NCBI GenBank assembly: GCA_036504445.1
Contig: DASXVE010000030.1
Span: 1 to 64,000, forward strand
Length of the DNA: 64,000 nt
Direction of reading: 5' to 3'
From: Candidatus Aquicultor sp.
GTDB taxonomy: Bacteria > Actinomycetota > Aquicultoria > Aquicultorales > Aquicultoraceae
Part shown: positions 52,853 to 61,127 of the stretch, one piece after another
Layout: the number at the start of each line of letters is the position of its first letter
Numbering within the stretch: position 1 is the stretch's first letter
Notes under the pieces: model-generated
Database searches by the model: none
Told to the model about the DNA's origin: nothing
Seen by the model: the letters and a program-made list of their open reading frames with translations, nothing else
Program-made: the position numbers and the translations under genes

Positions 52853-53338
52853 ATGTCGAGTATGTGTCCACCTTCGTTCGAAAAAGCAGATGGATCAAAC
52901 GTACAGCTTAAAGCCATAAAAGGCAGCAAGAAAATTTCCGGGGCCTGCCCAACGTCGACGGAAAAAGTCAGTGAAACAGGTGTGCGGCTTATAGCCACTA
53001 TGGCTGTAATCGCCCTGCTGGTTTCACTATTTGTTTTGCAGCCGTACAAAGCATATAACGTTGCTTTAATGGCGTTTATGACAGTTGATTTCGGATTACG
53101 GGGCTTCGGTTATAAAAAGTACAGCCCGCTGGCTAAGCTTTCTAGCGCCATAATCTCAGTGTTCAAGCTGGGGAGCAAGCCTATAAACGCTGGGCCGAAA
53201 ATCTTTGCCGCCAAGATCGGCTTCTTCTGTTCATTAGCGACAGCAGCGTTTCTCGCGCTGAACTGGACGACTGCGGCAATTGCAGTAGCTGCAATGTTCT
53301 TATCCTGCGCGGCGCTTGAGAGCTTCTTTAACTACTGA
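52853..53338 (+). CDS. DUF4395 membrane protein with duplicated N-terminal Cys motif
   Basis: 161 residues from the ATG at 52853, with GGGAAGTG upstream. The usual DUF4395 start motif (CPxSxEKxxExxxRLxA) appears twice: CPPSFEKADGSNVQLKA and CPTSTEKVSETGVRLIA. Three or so transmembrane helices follow (ATMAVIALLVSLFVL; ALMAFMTVDFGLRGF; FCSLATAAFLAL / IAVAAMFLSCAALES), with YKKYSPLAKLS and PKIFAAKIG typical of the family. The function is unknown; family members are linked to redox or sulfur chemistry because of the Cys motif. Confidence 0.75.
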   Translation: MSSMCPPSFEKADGSNVQLKAIKGSKKISGACPTSTEKVSETGVRLIATMAVIALLVSLFVLQPYKAYNVALMAFMTVDFGLRGFGYKKYSPLAKLSSAIISVFKLGSKPINAGPKIFAAKIGFFCSLATAAFLALNWTTAAIAVAAMFLSCAALESFFNY

Positions 53339-53349
53339 GTTGCCTGTAC

Positions 53350-53369
53350 TATGTATTCGGGAATACATA
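53350..53369. repeat. Inverted repeat TATGTATTC-GG-GAATACATA
   Basis: A 9-bp perfect dyad with a 2-base centre, 11 bases after the DUF4395 stop. It may be part of the transcript end or an operator. Confidence 0.4.
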
Positions 53370-53451
53370 AGGTTAAACTTCGTGTAGTGCCGGAGAAGTC
53401 GCAGGAAACGACCGATACGAAGGAAGTTGCATAAAGTTTTACAAAATAAAA

Positions 53452-53515
53452 ATGGCGGAATGTAAAAGTTTCGCCATTAAACTTAAGAGGATGGTTCAGT
53501 TAGAACCATCCTCTT
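53452..53515. terminator. Two adjacent hairpins between convergent genes (terminator region)
   Basis: Hairpin 1 (about 53452-53478): AATGGCGGAA/TTTCGCCATT with a G-T pair. Hairpin 2 (53485-53515): AAGAGGATGGTTC-AGTTA-GAACCATCCTCTT, 13 perfect pairs. They lie between DUF4395 (+) and porB (-). Confidence 0.65.
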
Positions 53516-53567
53516 TTAATTACTGATTTATTACCGATTCACCGGATACTTAAGATCTGCTTCTCTA

Positions 53568-54497
53568 TTATTCAACGCCGGCGAGTTTCTTTAATTTCTC
53601 CCAGCTCTTCGTTACTTCAGACTGGAAAGTTTCGAGCAGCTGCTCGTTGCCCGGCTTAAAGAGGTGTTTGAAGCGGCCTTGCGGCTTCAAGAAATCAACA
53701 ACCGGCTTTAGCTCTTTTGGCTTAAAGCTGATCTTGTACTCGCCGTCGACAATCTCGTAGAGCGGCCAGAAGCCGGTCTGCACACCGAGCTTGGCGATCT
53801 CGATCGTCATATCGTTCGGTACACGCCAGCCGCGCGGGCACGGTGCGAGCACGTTTAAGAACGCTGGGCCTTCGACTGCAAACGCCTTTTCGGCTTTGTC
53901 GACGAGATCTTTCCAGTGGCTAACGCTCGCTTGCGCCACATACGGAATGTGGTGCGCCGCCATGATCTGCGTGAGATCTTTCCTCCACTGCGGCTTGCCC
54001 TGCCCTGCTTTGCCGGCCGGCGACGTTGTTGTCGATGCGCCGAACGGGGTTGCGCCCGAGCGCTGGATACCGGTGTTCATGTAGGCACCGTTATCGTAGC
54101 AGACGTAAACCATGTCGTGGCCGCGCTCCATTGCACCGGAGAGCGACTGAAGACCGATATCGTACGTACCGCCGTCGCCGCCGAACGCGACGAATTTTAT
54201 CCTTTTATCCGCCGGGATTTTCCCTTTTCTCTTAAGCACCTGGTATGCTGCTTCAACGCCCGACATAGTTGCCGCCGAGTTCTCGAACGCGTTGTGGATG
54301 AACGAGGTCTTCCATGCGGTCATCGGGAACGAGGTTGTTGAAACCTCAAGACAGCCTGTCGCTGAGCCGCACACAACCGGCCCCCGTACGCCAAGTAACA
54401 CCTGGCGTACTGCAATGGAGGCACCGCAACCAGCGCATAGGCTATGTCCGCCGCTTAAGAGATCTTCTCTTTTGCTGAGCTCTTTAATCGTTGCCAT
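53568..54497 (-). CDS. porB: Pyruvate:ferredoxin oxidoreductase beta subunit (PorB)
   Basis: 309 residues. TPP-binding domain: FVAFGGDGGTYDIGLQSLSGAMERGHDMVYVCYDNGAYMNTG holds GDGG and the NxxYMNTG motif. N-terminal Cys (SLCAGCGASI), CSATGCLE-like and CPRG (LAPCPRGW) supply the [4Fe-4S] ligands typical of PorB. It decarboxylates pyruvate to acetyl-CoA, reducing ferredoxin, or makes pyruvate in the reverse direction. Last gene of porC-D-A-B; pyruvate specificity is by resemblance, another 2-oxoacid is possible. Confidence 0.9.
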   Translation of the reverse strand: MATIKELSKREDLLSGGHSLCAGCGASIAVRQVLLGVRGPVVCGSATGCLEVSTTSFPMTAWKTSFIHNAFENSAATMSGVEAAYQVLKRKGKIPADKRIKFVAFGGDGGTYDIGLQSLSGAMERGHDMVYVCYDNGAYMNTGIQRSGATPFGASTTTSPAGKAGQGKPQWRKDLTQIMAAHHIPYVAQASVSHWKDLVDKAEKAFAVEGPAFLNVLAPCPRGWRVPNDMTIEIAKLGVQTGFWPLYEIVDGEYKISFKPKELKPVVDFLKPQGRFKHLFKPGNEQLLETFQSEVTKSWEKLKKLAGVE

Positions 54498-54503
54498 GTG
54501 CCT

Positions 54504-55703
54504 CTACTCCTTTACTCCAAGATATTTCGCCGCTGTCGTAGGCTTGTCGCCGGCAGCGATCTTCTGCAAATCTTCAACTACTGACCCGATAAGATCCGGG
54601 CCGACCTCACGACCGCCGAGACCGTACACGTAGCCCTGAACCTCTGGCCGATTTGCGACGCCGTAGAGCGCGCTTGCAACCTCGAGACTGACCGGGCCAC
54701 CGGCTGCACCAAGAGAGTCGGCGCGATCCATAACCGCAACCGCTTTAAGGTGCGAAAGCGCACCGGCGATCTCTTCTGCCGGGAACGGCCTGAAGAGCCT
54801 CGGTTTTAGTACGCCGACTTTGATGCCTTTAGCGCGCATCTCATCGACAACGTACTTCGCCGTACCGGCGGTTGAGCCGATTACGACAATGCCTATCTCG
54901 GCGTCGTCGAGCTTGTACTCCTCGAAGAGGCCGTACGTACGCCCGGTGAGCGCACCGTATTCTTTGCTTACCTCGAGCACGACGTCTTTGGCTTTCATGA
55001 GTGCGTTCCGCATCGCATAACGGTGCTCGGTATAGTACGCGGGCATAACGAACGGGCCGAACGTCATCGGGTTATCGGTATCGAGCAACGCTCGCTCGGG
55101 AATGCGCTCGCCGACGAACGCTTTTACATCAGCGTCCTCGAGCACCTCGAAACGATCGATCGCGTGGCTGATGATAAAGCCGTCGTAGAGCACCATTACC
55201 GGCAGTAAGATGTCGGCATGCTCGGCGATACGAATCGACATGATCGTGTTGTCGTATGCTTCCTGCGCATTCTCACCAAAGAGGTGAATCCAACCCATAT
55301 CACGTGCACCCATCGAATCGGATTGGTCGCAGTGAATGTTGAGCGGACCGGACAGCGCGCGGTTGACGTTGTGCATGACGATCGGCAATCTCATCGCTGC
55401 CGCAATTGAAAGAAGCTCCCACATATACGCCAAGCCCTGTGAACTTGTCGCCGTCATAACGCGGGCGCCGGCAGCGGATGCGCCCATTGATGCGCTCATC
55501 GCACTGTGCTCGCTCTCCACGTTGATGTACTCGGTATCAACCGCACCGTTTGCTACGTAGCTGGCAAACTCTTCAACAATTGTCGTCTGGGGCGTAATCG
55601 GATACGCCGCAACGACATCGGGATTAATCTGTTTCATGGCGAGCGCACAGCCGCCGTTACCGGTCATCGCAACAGGTTTTTGCGTCGCTATTGTGGTAGC
55701 CAT
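54504..55703 (-). CDS. porA: Pyruvate:ferredoxin oxidoreductase alpha subunit (PorA)
   Basis: 399 residues from the ATG at 55703 (MATTIATQKPVAMTGNGG), with GAGGAG upstream; it overlaps the porD stop (TAATG). Contains the pyrimidine-binding domain: AYPITPQTTIVEEFASYV, ESEHSAMSASMGASAAGARVMTATSSQGL, LPIVMHNVNRALSGPLNIHCDQSD. The C-terminal half contributes the second domain (EIGIVVIGSTAGTAKYVVDEMRAKGIKVGVLK). It forms the catalytic core with PorB. Confidence 0.93.
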   Translation of the reverse strand: MATTIATQKPVAMTGNGGCALAMKQINPDVVAAYPITPQTTIVEEFASYVANGAVDTEYINVESEHSAMSASMGASAAGARVMTATSSQGLAYMWELLSIAAAMRLPIVMHNVNRALSGPLNIHCDQSDSMGARDMGWIHLFGENAQEAYDNTIMSIRIAEHADILLPVMVLYDGFIISHAIDRFEVLEDADVKAFVGERIPERALLDTDNPMTFGPFVMPAYYTEHRYAMRNALMKAKDVVLEVSKEYGALTGRTYGLFEEYKLDDAEIGIVVIGSTAGTAKYVVDEMRAKGIKVGVLKPRLFRPFPAEEIAGALSHLKAVAVMDRADSLGAAGGPVSLEVASALYGVANRPEVQGYVYGLGGREVGPDLIGSVVEDLQKIAAGDKPTTAAKYLGVKE

Positions 55704-56014
55704 TACTCCTCGCCCCTTTCGTTTATCATAGTAATTGCGCCGACATTGCAGACTTTGGCACAGATACCGCAGCCTTTGCAATGCTCGTAATCAAAGCCGT
55801 CCCACTTCTCATCCTTTACGCGAACGGACGAATCGGGGCAGTTAATCCAGCAGAGGAGGCAGTTCGTGCACTTCTCTGCATCTTGTACCGGCCGCTCTGT
55901 TCTCCAGCCACCGGTCTTATTATCAACGGCATTTCCTGCGGTCGGAATTGTTGCGCCAAGCGGCTGCTTTTTCCATCCCCAGTTCTCAATGCCAGTCGTA
56001 TCCCACTTCTTCAT
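55703..56014 (-). CDS. porD: Pyruvate:ferredoxin oxidoreductase delta subunit (PorD)
   Basis: 103 residues. Two [4Fe-4S] motifs of the 2[4Fe-4S] ferredoxin type: CTNCLLCWINCP and CKGCGICAKVC. It carries electrons from the PorB centre to ferredoxin. Overlaps porC (ATG at 56014) and porA at its ends. Confidence 0.93.
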   Translation of the reverse strand: MKKWDTTGIENWGWKKQPLGATIPTAGNAVDNKTGGWRTERPVQDAEKCTNCLLCWINCPDSSVRVKDEKWDGFDYEHCKGCGICAKVCNVGAITMINERGEE

Positions 56015-56592
56015 TATTCGCCTTTCACCTCCGCGTAGGCGCGCTTGACGGCTTTCACGTTGCCCTCGATAATCTCCTCCGAGAATTTCTTGCCAAACGA
56101 TTTGCGGACATAACCCGCCACATCATCGATTGACATCGTCCCAAGGATTTTGACTAACGCACCCATCATCGGCGTATTTGGAATTGCTCTGCCGATAGTC
56201 TCTTTTGCGATTTTACTCGCATCGACTGTGTAAATCTTATGACCTGTTAAACCCATCTGCTCGCGGATCTCGGCCGGCGTCTTGTTCGTGTTAACGATTA
56301 ACGCGCCATCCGCGTCCAAACCTGCGGCCACATCGACTACGCCCAAAAGGGTCGGGTCGAGAACCGTCACGATACCGGGATTAGTGATACTGCTGCGTAT
56401 ATAGATTGGATTCTTGCTAATTCTTGTATACGCTCGAATCGGAGCACCCATTCTCTCCGGGCCGTATTCAGGGAATGCCTGGAAATACTGCCCTTGCGAC
56501 AGGGCGGTCTCTGCGAGTAGTTTCGCAGCGGTAACCGCGCCCTGGCCGCCCCGTGCGTGCCAGCGTATCTCGGTAAGTTTCTCCTCTGCCAT
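56014..56592 (-). CDS. porC: Pyruvate:ferredoxin oxidoreductase gamma subunit (PorC/PorG)
   Basis: 192 residues. Typical opening EIRWHARGGQGAVTAAKLLAETAL and FPEYGPERMGAPIRAYTRIS; later VLDPTLLGVVDVAAGL and TPMMGALVKI. It binds CoA in the complex. First gene of the operon, with GGAGGTGA before the ATG and a good promoter at 56658-56686. Confidence 0.93.
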   Translation of the reverse strand: MAEEKLTEIRWHARGGQGAVTAAKLLAETALSQGQYFQAFPEYGPERMGAPIRAYTRISKNPIYIRSSITNPGIVTVLDPTLLGVVDVAAGLDADGALIVNTNKTPAEIREQMGLTGHKIYTVDASKIAKETIGRAIPNTPMMGALVKILGTMSIDDVAGYVRKSFGKKFSEEIIEGNVKAVKRAYAEVKGE

Positions 56593-56657
56593 GTAGTCAC
56601 CTCCAAAATACTAAAAACATAATGCTCCCAAGTGGCCGGTAGAAGGCCAATAGAAGC

Positions 56658-56686
56658 ATTTTACGCGTGTTACATACACCTGTAAA
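56658..56686 (-). promoter_or_regulatory. Housekeeping promoter of porCDAB
   Basis: Minus strand: TTTACA (56681-56686), a 17-base spacer, TAAAAT (56658-56663). 66 bases before porC. Confidence 0.7.
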
Positions 56687-56810
56687 TAAAATCACCGCGA
56701 ACGGCAATATTTGACGGTAAACGGTTAATTATGCAAATCAACGGGATGCCTGAATGTATACCTAATCACCGCGATAATTTTTGCTACAATCTGCTACCAA
56801 TACGAGTAAA

Positions 56811-57410
56811 CTACATTTCTCGTCGGCCTTCAAGGGCGCGACCGAGCGTAATCTCATCGGCGTATTCAAGATCGCCGCCAACCGGCAGGCCGCTTGCTAT
56901 GCGCGACACCTTAATGCCGAGCGGTTTTACGAGCTTGGCCAGATACATCGCTGTCGCCTCACCCTCGATATTGGGGTTTGTTGCGATAATGATCTCGTCC
57001 ACATCCCGCTCGCCGAGACGCTTTAAAAGTTCTTTGACACGGATATCATCGGGCCCGACCCCGTCAATCGGCGAAATGGCGCCTTGCAGCACGTGGTAGA
57101 GCCCCTTAAACTCGCCGGTTTTTTCAAGGGCTACGATATCGCGCGGCTCTTCCACAACACAGATAACGTTCTGTTCACGGCTGGTGTTGCGGCAAAACTC
57201 ACAGGTAACCTGGTCGGTAACGTTAAAACACTCATCGCAAAAACGGATTTTATCCTTGACCTCATCGATTGCCTTACTCAGTTTCTTCGCCTCATTCGAC
57301 GAGCTTTTCAGGATATAAAATGCGAGGCGTTGTGCGGTTTTCGGTCCGATACCGGGTAATTTTGAGAGTTCTTCAATAAGGCTCGCGACCGGCCCAGCAT
57401 AATAAGCCAT
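56811..57410 (-). CDS. recR: Recombination mediator RecR
   Basis: 199 residues from the ATG at 57410 ([18 protein letters not shown]), with AAGGTGG upstream. A helix-hairpin-helix ([17 protein letters not shown]), a four-Cys zinc finger ([16 protein letters not shown]), and a Toprim domain ([40 protein letters not shown]). It loads RecA in the RecFOR pathway. Its place after ebfC and dnaX is the common bacterial order. Confidence 0.96.
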   Translation of the reverse strand: MAYYAGPVASLIEELSKLPGIGPKTAQRLAFYILKSSSNEAKKLSKAIDEVKDKIRFCDECFNVTDQVTCEFCRNTSREQNVICVVEEPRDIVALEKTGEFKGLYHVLQGAISPIDGVGPDDIRVKELLKRLGERDVDEIIIATNPNIEGEATAMYLAKLVKPLGIKVSRIASGLPVGGDLEYADEITLGRALEGRREM

Positions 57411-57537
57411 ATATAGTTCCACCTTTATGATTAATCTTGAAGTGCGGCATACCCATTATACCGTATTCTGGAAGATTATTCTTGGACAAGCGAGGGGTGG
57501 ATAGACAGACTGTAGCAGCTGCGAAAGCGCGGTGCCG

Positions 57538-57876
57538 CTAAAACCCCGGTAGACCCATTCCGCCTAAGCCGCCGGCAAGCGGTCCGGCTACTGCCGCCAT
57601 CTTCTGCTGGGCAAGCTCCTGCGATTGCCTGATTGCCTCGTTTACCGCGGCGACGATCATGTCCTGAAGTATCTCAACGTCCTCGGGGTCGACAACCGCC
57701 GGGTCGATTATAATCTCAACTACCTGCTGTTTCCCGGTAACGATCGCTTTAACAGCGCCGCCGCCGGCACTCGCTTCTACGTTAGTTTCGGCGAGCTCCT
57801 GGTCAACTTTGGCCATATCGGCCTGCATTTTTTGGACTTGTTTCATCATGTTGCCCATATTCCCCGGCATTTTCAT
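57538..57876 (-). CDS. ebfC: Nucleoid-associated protein, YbaB/EbfC family
   Basis: 112 residues. Opens MPGNMGNMMKQVQKMQADM and contains VEASAGGGAVKAIVTGKQQVVEIIIDPAVVDPEDVEILQDMIVAAVNEA, the family core. It forms a tweezer-like dimer that binds DNA. The start directly abuts the dnaX stop. Confidence 0.95.
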   Translation of the reverse strand: MKMPGNMGNMMKQVQKMQADMAKVDQELAETNVEASAGGGAVKAIVTGKQQVVEIIIDPAVVDPEDVEILQDMIVAAVNEAIRQSQELAQQKMAAVAGPLAGGLGGMGLPGF

Positions 57877-59640
57877 CTATTTGTCCTCCTGGCTTTTTTC
57901 CATATTATCGATGGAAATATCCTCAACAATTTTGGCGCCAAATGTATTCTGCACTAGTTTAACATACTCGTCGACAGCCAAAGTGTGCCCTTCGGGGGCA
58001 TCGGTTTCAACGACGGCAACGGTCTTGGTGCCGCCGTTTGCGAGCTCGCAGATAATCGGAACATCGATACCGCTCGCAACTTTTACCGCATCTCGCAAGA
58101 GCCGCATATTCTCGGGACTCTCGACAAACGTCTTATCGCTTTCTTTAAGCGCAAGTACCAACCGACCCTGCTCGATGCGCATGAGCTTAGCCGCTGCAAA
58201 GAAATTGTAGCGCGTTTTCTTCTTCTCTTTAATTATCTTTAGCACCTGCGGCCACGCTCGTTTCATCTCCCCTATATCCAGTGTCTCAATCGCAGGCGCT
58301 TCACCCGCGTGCGCTGCTGCGCCGCCGGTTTGCTTAGCGGTTGGTGTGCATTCCGTCTTTTTTGTCCGCACAGAAGCCGGTGCGCTGTCAGTCGCTGGCG
58401 CGTTACCCTTAACGGCTTGCGGTCCGGCAGCCTCCGGTGAAAGCTGTACGAACGCAGACGCCGTTGAGCTGGTTGCTGACGCCGGATTCTCGCCGCTTGC
58501 AAGTGTTGCTTCCAAACGCTCGATCCGGTGAAGCATCGACTCCGTCGAAACGTCATCGCTCGATCGCACCATCTTAAAGAGCGCGATTTCTAAGCTCAAA
58601 CGAATATCGGCCGCCCATCTGGATTGGTTATATACCTCATTTAGGGTGTTGATAAAAAACATGAGCGAGCGCGGATCAACCGCCGCAGTCTGCGCTTTAA
58701 AGCGCTCGTAGAGTTCATCGGGTATGGCGCCGATGCGCCGGCCCGGAACGGTCTTGGTCAGGAACAAATCGCGAAGATGGCGCACGAGATCAAGCACGAA
58801 CTGGCGCAGATCGGTTCCGCCCGCCACGAGCTGTTCGATTAGCACCAGACCGCCTGCTAAATCGCTGTTGACCAACATGTCGGTACACGAGATCAGCAAT
58901 TGGCTGTCGGTTACACCTAAAAGCGCGGTGACATCGGCGAGGCTGATCTTTTCTTTCGAATACGATGCGAGCTGGTCGAGCACGCCAAGCGCGTCACGAA
59001 GCGCCCCCTGGGCGTGGTTGGCGATCAGCGTGATCGCATCATCGGAAATTGCAATTTGCTCCGCCTCGGCGACTGTCTTTAAGCGCTCTTCGATATCGGC
59101 TACGGAGATGCGCCTGAAATCGAACCGCTGGCAGCGCGATAATATCGTGGGAAGCACCTTATGGGTTTCGGTGGTTGCCAGCACGAAGACGACATGCTCC
59201 GGCGGCTCCTCCAGGGTCTTTAGCAGAGCGTTAAACGAGGCCGGTGAAAGCATATGAACCTCGTCGATGATATAGACCTTCTTGTTTCCTTCTGTGGCGC
59301 TATAAGGGATCCGCTCCAAAAATTCGCGGATCTCATCGACTTTGCTGTTTGACGCAGCATCGAGCTCAAGCACGTCCATCGAGGTGCCGTCGTTAATAGA
59401 GACACATGATGTGCATTTGTTACAAGGCGTAGTCGTCGGCCCTTGCTCGCAATTAATCGCTTTAGCAAGCACACGTGCCGTTGTTGTTTTGCCGGTACCG
59501 CGCGGCCCGCAAAAAAGGTATGCGTGCGCGATCCGGCCCTTTTCAATGGCATTCTTTAACGTCTGGGTGATATGGGGTTGCCCGGCGATCTCATCGAAGG
59601 TCTGTGGTCGCCATTTGCGATACAGTGACATATACGCCAA
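57877..59640 (-). CDS. dnaX: DNA polymerase III subunits gamma/tau (DnaX)
   Basis: 587 residues. The AAA+ clamp-loader domain begins MAYMSLYRKWRPQTFDEIAGQ; Walker A in FCGPRGTGKTTTARVLAKA, a zinc site with four Cys (CEQGPTTTPCNKCTSC), Walker B and sensor in VYIIDEVHMLSPASFNALLKTLEEPPEHV, and TTETHKVLPTILSRCQRF. An Ala/Ser/Thr-rich linker (about residues 385-440) is followed by the C-terminal tau-like part. The A-rich run near IKEKKKTRYNF is interrupted (no A7), so no clear programmed frameshift for gamma. Confidence 0.95.
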   Translation of the reverse strand: MAYMSLYRKWRPQTFDEIAGQPHITQTLKNAIEKGRIAHAYLFCGPRGTGKTTTARVLAKAINCEQGPTTTPCNKCTSCVSINDGTSMDVLELDAASNSKVDEIREFLERIPYSATEGNKKVYIIDEVHMLSPASFNALLKTLEEPPEHVVFVLATTETHKVLPTILSRCQRFDFRRISVADIEERLKTVAEAEQIAISDDAITLIANHAQGALRDALGVLDQLASYSKEKISLADVTALLGVTDSQLLISCTDMLVNSDLAGGLVLIEQLVAGGTDLRQFVLDLVRHLRDLFLTKTVPGRRIGAIPDELYERFKAQTAAVDPRSLMFFINTLNEVYNQSRWAADIRLSLEIALFKMVRSSDDVSTESMLHRIERLEATLASGENPASATSSTASAFVQLSPEAAGPQAVKGNAPATDSAPASVRTKKTECTPTAKQTGGAAAHAGEAPAIETLDIGEMKRAWPQVLKIIKEKKKTRYNFFAAAKLMRIEQGRLVLALKESDKTFVESPENMRLLRDAVKVASGIDVPIICELANGGTKTVAVVETDAPEGHTLAVDEYVKLVQNTFGAKIVEDISIDNMEKSQEDK

Positions 59641-59717
59641 GGTAAGCCTCCGGTCGGCTCAAAGGTTGGACAAAAATACCCGCTCCGCAAGCGAATTTAA
59701 GAAAGAAAATATGACGA

Positions 59718-59982
59718 CCGTGCACCTGCTGTTGACATCCGGCCCCAAGCGTTGCCGCGTAGTTGGCTCCAGCCAGGCTTCCCTGCGGCACACGAAATGG
59801 CCCGCTTACCGCTGCTTCCTCCCGGACCTCACGGGGTTCACGAGTTTTCGTTGCGCAGGACCCAGCTTTCAACACCACTTGCGCCACAACCGACCTTACA
59901 ACCGGGTAGCCTCGAGCAGGAATTCAGCCTCGCTATAGCGGATTGCGAGAACAGGGCACCGCTGCCTCCCCACCTAGCACGG
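59718..59982 (-). ncRNA. ffs: Signal recognition particle RNA (long bacterial form)
   Basis: 265 bases. The conserved helix 8 region reads GTGAACCCCGTGAGGTCCGG then GAGGAAGCAGCGGTAAG on the minus strand (near 59807-59844), the universal SRP RNA signature. The ends CCGTGC (5') and GCACGG (3') pair. The 5' domain begins CCGTGCTAGGTGGGGAGGCA as in other long (Alu-containing) SRP RNAs of Gram-positives. It starts only 7 bases after tRNA-Ser(GGA), so it is probably cut from a common precursor. Precedes dnaX as in Bacillus. Confidence 0.93.
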
Positions 59983-59989
59983 TCATCGG

Positions 59990-60079
59990 CGGAGAAGGAG
60001 GGATTCGAACCCTCGAGGCGGGGTTACCGCCAACGCGATTTCCAGTCGCGCGCACTAGGCCGAACTATGCGACTTCTCC
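59990..60079 (-). tRNA. tRNA-Ser (GGA)
   Basis: 90 bases, type II with a long variable arm. Acceptor GGAGAAG/CTTCTCC; anticodon loop CTGGAAA (GGA). CCA not encoded (3' G then CCG). Confidence 0.93.
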
Positions 60080-60176
60080 GAACGCGAATTAAATTATTAA
60101 ATTTACCACGCAATTTTATCATAGACAGCCTTGATTTCACATATCTTGGCAAGAGCTTGGCTGCCTTTCTGCCGCG

Positions 60177-60217
60177 GAAAAAAATAGAGAGACATAGTCT
60201 CCCTGTCTCTCTATTTT
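60177..60217 (-). terminator. Rho-independent terminator after tRNA-Ser (CGA)
   Basis: A 14-bp perfect stem (AAAATAGAGAGACA and complement) with a 9-base loop and a minus-strand T-run (TTTTTTT), two bases past the tRNA-Ser(CGA) 3' end. tRNA-Ser(GGA) downstream must therefore have its own promoter within 60080-60176. Confidence 0.88.
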
Positions 60218-60218
60218 G

Positions 60219-60307
60219 CGGAGGAGGAGGGATTCGAACCCTCGAGGCCCTAAAGGGCCTAACGGTTTTCGAGACCGCCGCACTCGACCGGACTATGCGA
60301 CTCCTCC
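60219..60307 (-). tRNA. tRNA-Ser (CGA)
   Basis: 89 bases, type II. Acceptor GGAGGAG/CTCCTCC; anticodon loop CTCGAAA (CGA); long variable arm. CCA not encoded. Confidence 0.93.
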
Positions 60308-60403
60308 AACATATAGCAGCGGGGCGATGCCACCGCCTCGCCCCGACGCGTAATAATTCTATCAGGTAATGTAGTGCAACACAATGACGCACGAACCGGT
60401 CGG

Positions 60404-60874
60404 TTATCCTTCCGGTTCTTCCTTTTTCCTGCGCTTTCGGAAAAAATCCTGAAGGAGTCGGACGTTTTCATCTTCGAGCACACCGCTCGTGACCTCAAGA
60501 CGCCAGTTAAGACGCTCATCGTGAACTATATTGTAGAGCGAACCGGCGGCTCCTGATTTCTGATCGGATGGGCCGTACACAAGCCGCTTCATCCGGGCTT
60601 GAAAGATGGCACCGGCGCACATCGGGCATGGCTCCTTTGTCACGTAGATCGTGCAGTCGCTCAAGCGCCAGCGACCGAGTTTCTTCGAAGCCGCCTCAAT
60701 CGCTAGTATCTCGGCATGAGCGGTCGCTACCTCACGCTCTTCACGTTCATTTCTAGCAACCGCTACAACCGCATCACCGCATACAACAACGGCGCCAACC
60801 GGCACCTCATCGGCTTCGGCAGCCATTTTTGCCTCATCAATGGCCATACGCATGTAGATAATGTCATCATCCAT
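60404..60874 (-). CDS. tadA: tRNA adenosine deaminase (TadA)
   Basis: 156 residues. The zinc deaminase motifs are HAE (ATAHAEILAIEAA) and PCxxC (KEPCPMCAGAIFQARMKRLVYG), and the substrate-loop sequence includes PVGAVVV and VARNEREE. It converts A34 to inosine in tRNA-Arg(ACG). The C-terminal FFRKRRKKEE is typical. Position beside tRNA-Ser and ffs-dnaX matches the Bacillus tadA-scr-dnaX order. Confidence 0.94.
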   Translation of the reverse strand: MDDDIIYMRMAIDEAKMAAEADEVPVGAVVVCGDAVVAVARNEREEREVATAHAEILAIEAASKKLGRWRLSDCTIYVTKEPCPMCAGAIFQARMKRLVYGPSDQKSGAAGSLYNIVHDERLNWRLEVTSGVLEDENVRLLQDFFRKRRKKEEPEG

Positions 60875-61127
60875 TTTGCACCCGTTTTCAACGCGCTCTG
60901 TCCTACCTTAGTATCAGCCGCATGTATTGTAGCGTTACCGCCCCTAGCGTATCACGGTCACGATTACGGTTCTACCCTTTGCAAAAGCTGTCGCAGCATC
61001 ACCGGCGCCACACCCGGCTAAACCCTCGATACAAGGTAAATATGATCATAGAGCAACTGCGCGTAGCTTGACGCGAGCATGGATACAATTATTCTGCTTT
61101 GGGTAACGGTAACCGGAGGAGGATATC

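Noticed and set aside
57877-59640. Programmed frameshift in dnaX
   Set aside because: The A-rich stretch near the KEKKK codons is broken by G residues and has no A-AAA-AAG heptamer.
59342-59938. 198-residue + strand ORF across the SRP RNA region
   Set aside because: It covers the SRP RNA and the dnaX start in antisense; the RNA signature explains the region.
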